From: Alphaproteobacteria bacterium
GTDB lineage: Bacteria; Pseudomonadota; Alphaproteobacteria; Micropepsales; Micropepsaceae
Assembly: GCA_021325375.1 (NCBI GenBank)
Contig: JAJPHG010000007.1
Span: forward strand, 62,001 to 126,000
Length of the DNA: 64,000 nucleotides
Reading direction: 5' to 3'
Every line of letters starts with the position of its first letter. Position 1 is the first letter of the stretch. The notes under the pieces are model-generated. The model searched no databases. It was not told the origin of the DNA and saw only the letters and a program-made list of their open reading frames with translations. Shown in pieces: positions 61,235 to 64,000 of the stretch. The position numbers were made by a program, and so were the translations under genes.

Positions 61235-61852
61235 ATGGACACGGTAACCATCGCCAAGGAGGCGCGCCCGGCACGGCGCAAGCCCGAAAGCCTGGCCAAG
61301 ATCAAACTCGCCGCGCGCAAGCTCTTCGTCGAGCGCGGCTATCACGCCACCCGTCCGCAGGACATCGCGCGCGAGGCGGCGCTGGGCCACGGCACGTTCT
61401 ATCTGCATTACGAGGACAAGCGCGCCTGTTTCCTGGCCTTCGTCGAGGATGCGCGCGTCGAGCTGCAGCATTATGTCGACACCCGCGTCGCCGCGTCCGA
61501 CGGCACGCTGGAGCATGTGCTCGCGGCCACCTTGAATGCCATCTACGACTATTCGGAATCCCATCCGGGCGTCTTGGGTGCCGCGATGACGGACGAGGCG
61601 GTGATCGACGCCGAAGGCGTGCAGGCGGTGCCGCTGCTGGTGCGCTGGGGCCGCGACTGGGCCGACACGGTGCGCCGCTCCATGGCCGAGGGCAGCATCG
61701 CGCGCGACTACGACGCCGACATCATCGGCCAGGCGATCCTGGGCGCCATCCACCAGACCGGCTCCGAAGGCTTCCGCTCAAGGCGGCGCAGGCAGGATCT
61801 GGTGGACAATCTCACCCGCTTCCTGGCGCGTGCCCTCAAGCCGCGCGATTGA
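61235..61852 (+). CDS. TetR-family transcription regulator
   Basis: This 205-residue protein has the TetR helix-turn-helix (AARKLFVERGYHATRPQDIAREAALGHGTFYLHYEDK) at residues about 27-64 and a helical ligand domain. The ATG at 61235 follows GGAAAG; the frame opens at 61199. It is followed at 73 bp by a ferritin-like gene and an SDR gene. The palindrome ACTGA-7-TCAGT in that gap is a probable target, so it likely represses this operon until a ligand binds. Confidence 0.9.
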   Translation: MDTVTIAKEARPARRKPESLAKIKLAARKLFVERGYHATRPQDIAREAALGHGTFYLHYEDKRACFLAFVEDARVELQHYVDTRVAASDGTLEHVLAATLNAIYDYSESHPGVLGAAMTDEAVIDAEGVQAVPLLVRWGRDWADTVRRSMAEGSIARDYDADIIGQAILGAIHQTGSEGFRSRRRRQDLVDNLTRFLARALKPRD

Positions 61853-61864
61853 CAATTTTTCCTG

Positions 61865-61881
61865 ACTGACAAATTATCAGT
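61865..61881. promoter_or_regulatory. Candidate TetR operator
   Basis: ACTGACAAATTATCAGT, 5-bp arms around a 7-base centre, lies 13 bp after the TetR stop and 44 bp before the next gene. A related ACTGACAAGTTGTC occurs near 59403-59416. Confidence 0.5.
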
Positions 61882-61924
61882 TCTGGAAAGCCCGGCCTCA
61901 GACCGGGCCGGCGGAGGAATTTCG

Positions 61925-62935
61925 ATGACCAAGCTCGTCTGGACGCGCGACGAAATCCTGGCCGATCATGCCCATGCCAAGCCGCATGTCGAGGCGGGCT
62001 ACCGGCTGCATGGCGGCTTCGACGCGGACGGCAGATACATCTCGCCGCGCACGCTCAACCGCTGGCCGGCGATCCGCGCCTGGGAAGTTGCGCTGACGGC
62101 GCGCGGGCAGGAGATCGTCGAGCCGTCGGGCGAGCTGATGGCGCGGGGCTCGTTTCCGAGCGTCGCCCAGCAGAGCTTCCTGCTCGAGCACGGCTTCGGG
62201 CAGACGCTGTGGGATTCGCTGAGCGTCACCGGGGTGATCGAGGCGCGCGGGCGCCGGCTCGCGGAAGCCGAGGCGCCGGACTTCCAATCCATCGTCGAAG
62301 AAGACATCACCGCGACCGCGACCGGCCATCTCAACAAGGGCCTGCTGCGCGCGCACGGCCTCGACGAGGGCGGCGACGGCACAGTCGGCGGCCATGACGC
62401 GATGTGGTTCGCGGTGCGCGACATGCTCTTCGGCAAACACGCCTATCCGCATGCGCAGATTCCGGATTCGCTCGCGCGGCCGGAGGTCGGGCGGCTGATG
62501 CCGCAGATCCCGGCGGAGCATGAGAACTGGATCCTGCTCTTGATGAACGTGCTGATGATCGAGGTGCGGGCGGAGAAGTTCTTCAACTTCTGCACCACGG
62601 TGATGCGCGATCGGCGGAACTTCCGCGACCGGCGCGCGGTGGCGCTGCATGCCGCCGATCTCGTCGACCGCATCCGCCAGGATGAGGCGCCGCATGTGGG
62701 CTATCTCGCCGTCGTCGTCTCGGAGCTGCGCAGCTTCACATTCAAAGGTGGCGTCAAAGGCGCCGCGTTCATCGATCCCGTGTGGCGCGGCTTGGTGCAT
62801 TGGCATGCGGTCAGCAACAACGACTTCGACCGCGAGCAGCGGCGCAAGGAATTCGCAGAGCTCTTCGGCGCGCGTCCCGACGGCGCGGCGCTGCAGCGCG
62901 GATTCGACGGCCTCGAGCAGAAGGAAGCGGCGTGA
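61925..62935 (+). CDS. Ferritin-like/diiron-type protein of unknown function
   Basis: This 336-residue, mostly helical protein has Glu/His residues in the spacing of a diiron four-helix bundle: EHENWILLLMNVLMIEVRAE near residues 198-217 and RQDEAPHVGYL near 250-260, where E-x-x-H is a metal motif. The N-terminal 130 residues are unknown. It could be a diiron oxygenase or a non-catalytic relative; this is inference. GGAGGAATTTCG precedes the ATG. The stop overlaps the SDR start (TGATG), so they are co-translated. Confidence 0.62.
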   Translation: MTKLVWTRDEILADHAHAKPHVEAGYRLHGGFDADGRYISPRTLNRWPAIRAWEVALTARGQEIVEPSGELMARGSFPSVAQQSFLLEHGFGQTLWDSLSVTGVIEARGRRLAEAEAPDFQSIVEEDITATATGHLNKGLLRAHGLDEGGDGTVGGHDAMWFAVRDMLFGKHAYPHAQIPDSLARPEVGRLMPQIPAEHENWILLLMNVLMIEVRAEKFFNFCTTVMRDRRNFRDRRAVALHAADLVDRIRQDEAPHVGYLAVVVSELRSFTFKGGVKGAAFIDPVWRGLVHWHAVSNNDFDREQRRKEFAELFGARPDGAALQRGFDGLEQKEAA

Positions 62936-63822
62936 TGAAGGATTTCAAGGGCAGGACCGCGTTCGTGACCGGCGGGGCGAGCGGGCTCGGCCTGTCGATG
63001 GCGCGCGCCTTCGGCCGCGCCGGCATGAACGTCGTCCTCGCCGACATCGATATGAGCGCGGCCAAGGCGGCAGCCGAGCAGCTTGCGTCGGAGCAGATCA
63101 AGGCCGTGCCCGTGCATTGCGACGTCAGCGAGCGCGGCGCGCTGCGCGAGGCGGCGCTGGAGGCGATCGCGGCGTTCGGCAAGGTGCATGTCGTCTGCAA
63201 CAATGCCGGCGTCGCGGTCGGCGGCCCCATCGGCACGGTGCGCGAGCGCGACTGGGACCGGATCATCGACGTGAACCTGAAGAGCGTCGTCTACGGCACC
63301 GAGGTCTTCGTGCCGCTGATCAAGAGCCACGGCGAGGGCGGGCATTTCGTCAACACCGCCTCGATGGCCGGCATGATCTCGCCGCCGGGCCTGGAGCCCT
63401 ATTGCGCGACCAAATACGCGGTCGTGGCGATGAGCGAGGGCTGGCACGGACAGCTCGCGCCCATCAACATCGGCGTATCGGTGCTCTGCCCCGGCTTCGT
63501 GCGCACGCGCATCCATGAGAGCGGCCGCGCGCGGCAGGACAAGTATGGCGGCATCGGCGACGTCGATCCCGGCGTCGCCGCGACGCGCGAGCAGGCGGCG
63601 CAGAGCGTGCTCTCCGGCATCGATCCCGACATCGTGGGCAACCGCGTGCTCGAGGCGGTGAAGAACGGCGAGCTCTACATCTTCACCCATCCGGCGATGA
63701 AGGCGTTCGCGGAGATGCGCTTCCAGGCGATCCTCGCTGCGTTCGACACGGCCGCCGCGTCGCCCGCGCTCGCCAGCGTGAAGGACCACGCGCCGGTCAC
63801 GCTTCTCACGCCCAAGCCGTAG
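62935..63822 (+). CDS. Short-chain dehydrogenase/reductase (SDR)
   Basis: This 295-residue classical SDR has the cofactor motif TGGASGLGLS at residues about 11-20, NNAGVAVGG, and the YCATK active site (Tyr-x-x-x-Lys) with the preceding Ser in NTASMAGM. ADIDM at the second strand end favours NAD. The start at 62935 shares a base with the ferritin-like gene stop. The C-terminal part is longer than minimal SDRs. Substrate unknown; the operon with TetR and a luciferase-like oxidoreductase suggests catabolism of a hydrophobic compound. Confidence 0.9.
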   Translation: MKDFKGRTAFVTGGASGLGLSMARAFGRAGMNVVLADIDMSAAKAAAEQLASEQIKAVPVHCDVSERGALREAALEAIAAFGKVHVVCNNAGVAVGGPIGTVRERDWDRIIDVNLKSVVYGTEVFVPLIKSHGEGGHFVNTASMAGMISPPGLEPYCATKYAVVAMSEGWHGQLAPINIGVSVLCPGFVRTRIHESGRARQDKYGGIGDVDPGVAATREQAAQSVLSGIDPDIVGNRVLEAVKNGELYIFTHPAMKAFAEMRFQAILAAFDTAAASPALASVKDHAPVTLLTPKP

Positions 63823-63831
63823 GAGAGGGAC

Positions 63832-64000
63832 ATGAAATTCGGCATCTTCTACGAGCATCAGCTGCCGCGCCCGTGGAAGGACGGCGACGAGCTCAAGCTC
63901 TTCCAGGACGCGCTCGACCAGGTCGAGCTGGCCGACAAGCTCGGCATCGACCACGCCTGGGAGGTCGAGCATCACTTCCTCGAGGAATATTCGCATTCCT
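63832..64000 (+). CDS. Luciferase-like (LLM class) flavin oxidoreductase, 3' end beyond window
   Basis: The first 56 residues (MKFGIFYEHQLPRPWKDGDE ... LFQDALDQVELADKLG, then IDHAWEVEHHFLEEYSHS) are the usual start of bacterial luciferase-like FMN-dependent monooxygenases: first strand, then E/DHH-like site with HH. AGGAGAGG precedes the ATG by 5 bases, and it follows the SDR by 9 bp. The rest lies outside the window. Confidence 0.85.
   Translation, partial: MKFGIFYEHQLPRPWKDGDELKLFQDALDQVELADKLGIDHAWEVEHHFLEEYSHS

Overview
The window is about 64 kb of high-GC bacterial DNA with tightly packed, often overlapping genes. The gene content suggests an alphaproteobacterium: a DUF2336 protein, a CcmI-like TPR protein, single-domain receiver and Hpt proteins, an AAHS-type transporter, an aerobic Mo-hydroxylase, and a MobC/relaxase/TraG-type mobilisation set typical of alphaproteobacterial elements. 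A Micropepsaceae/Rhizomicrobium-like host is only a guess. No rRNA, tRNA or CRISPR array was seen.

Left chromosomal part (1-25.2 kb). This holds msrA-ggt; an unusual operon of two oligopeptide-type permeases, a double ABC ATPase with decayed Walker A motifs, and purB, all joined by ATGA overlaps; a multicopper oxidase divergent from a secreted one-haem protein; radC; map; a DUF2231 protein; a CinA-like protein; a CcmI-like protein with trmJ; a frameshifted NADP-isocitrate dehydrogenase followed by GNAT and GFA genes; a two-domain retroviral-type aspartic protease; a lytic-transglycosylase-like protein; a Nudix protein; a receiver/Hpt pair; and nadK-moaA.

Mobile island (about 25.36-47.00 kb). 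A tyrosine integrase lies just inside the left edge, and a 15-bp direct repeat bounds the island. The repeat is the outer arm of a dispersed chromosomal palindrome that the insertion appears to have split. Inside are MobC, a relaxase, a VirD4/TraG-type coupling protein and a possible oriT, but no type IV secretion genes, so it looks like an integrative mobilisable element. Cargo includes a diverged Mrr-like nuclease, an Lrp-type regulator, a DUF6680-like protein, a membrane-anchored SUMF1-fold protein, a HEPN-like protein convergent with a zinc-ribbon protein, a second short tyrosine recombinase, and several small secreted or membrane proteins. Remnants include the C-terminus of a ParB-like gene, a nonsense-interrupted frame and a degenerate gene copy. 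Two 27-bp inverted repeats of the same family look like operators that link separate cargo genes.

Right chromosomal part (47.0-64.0 kb). This holds a DUF2336 gene; a secreted putative metallopeptidase; an SGNH-like protein; glpK followed by the relic of a second glpK tail; an AAHS transporter, a class II aldolase and a lone Mo-hydroxylase large subunit; a repeat-rich secreted protein; two short genes of mobile-element look; two tandem TPR paralogues; and a TetR regulator with a ferritin-like protein, an SDR and a truncated luciferase-like oxidoreductase that runs off the window.

Three families of palindromic intergenic repeats are scattered through the chromosomal parts. Family A has nested palindromes, and all three full copies lie between convergent genes. 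Families B and C are single long palindromes. They are nearly absent inside the island, which supports its foreign origin.
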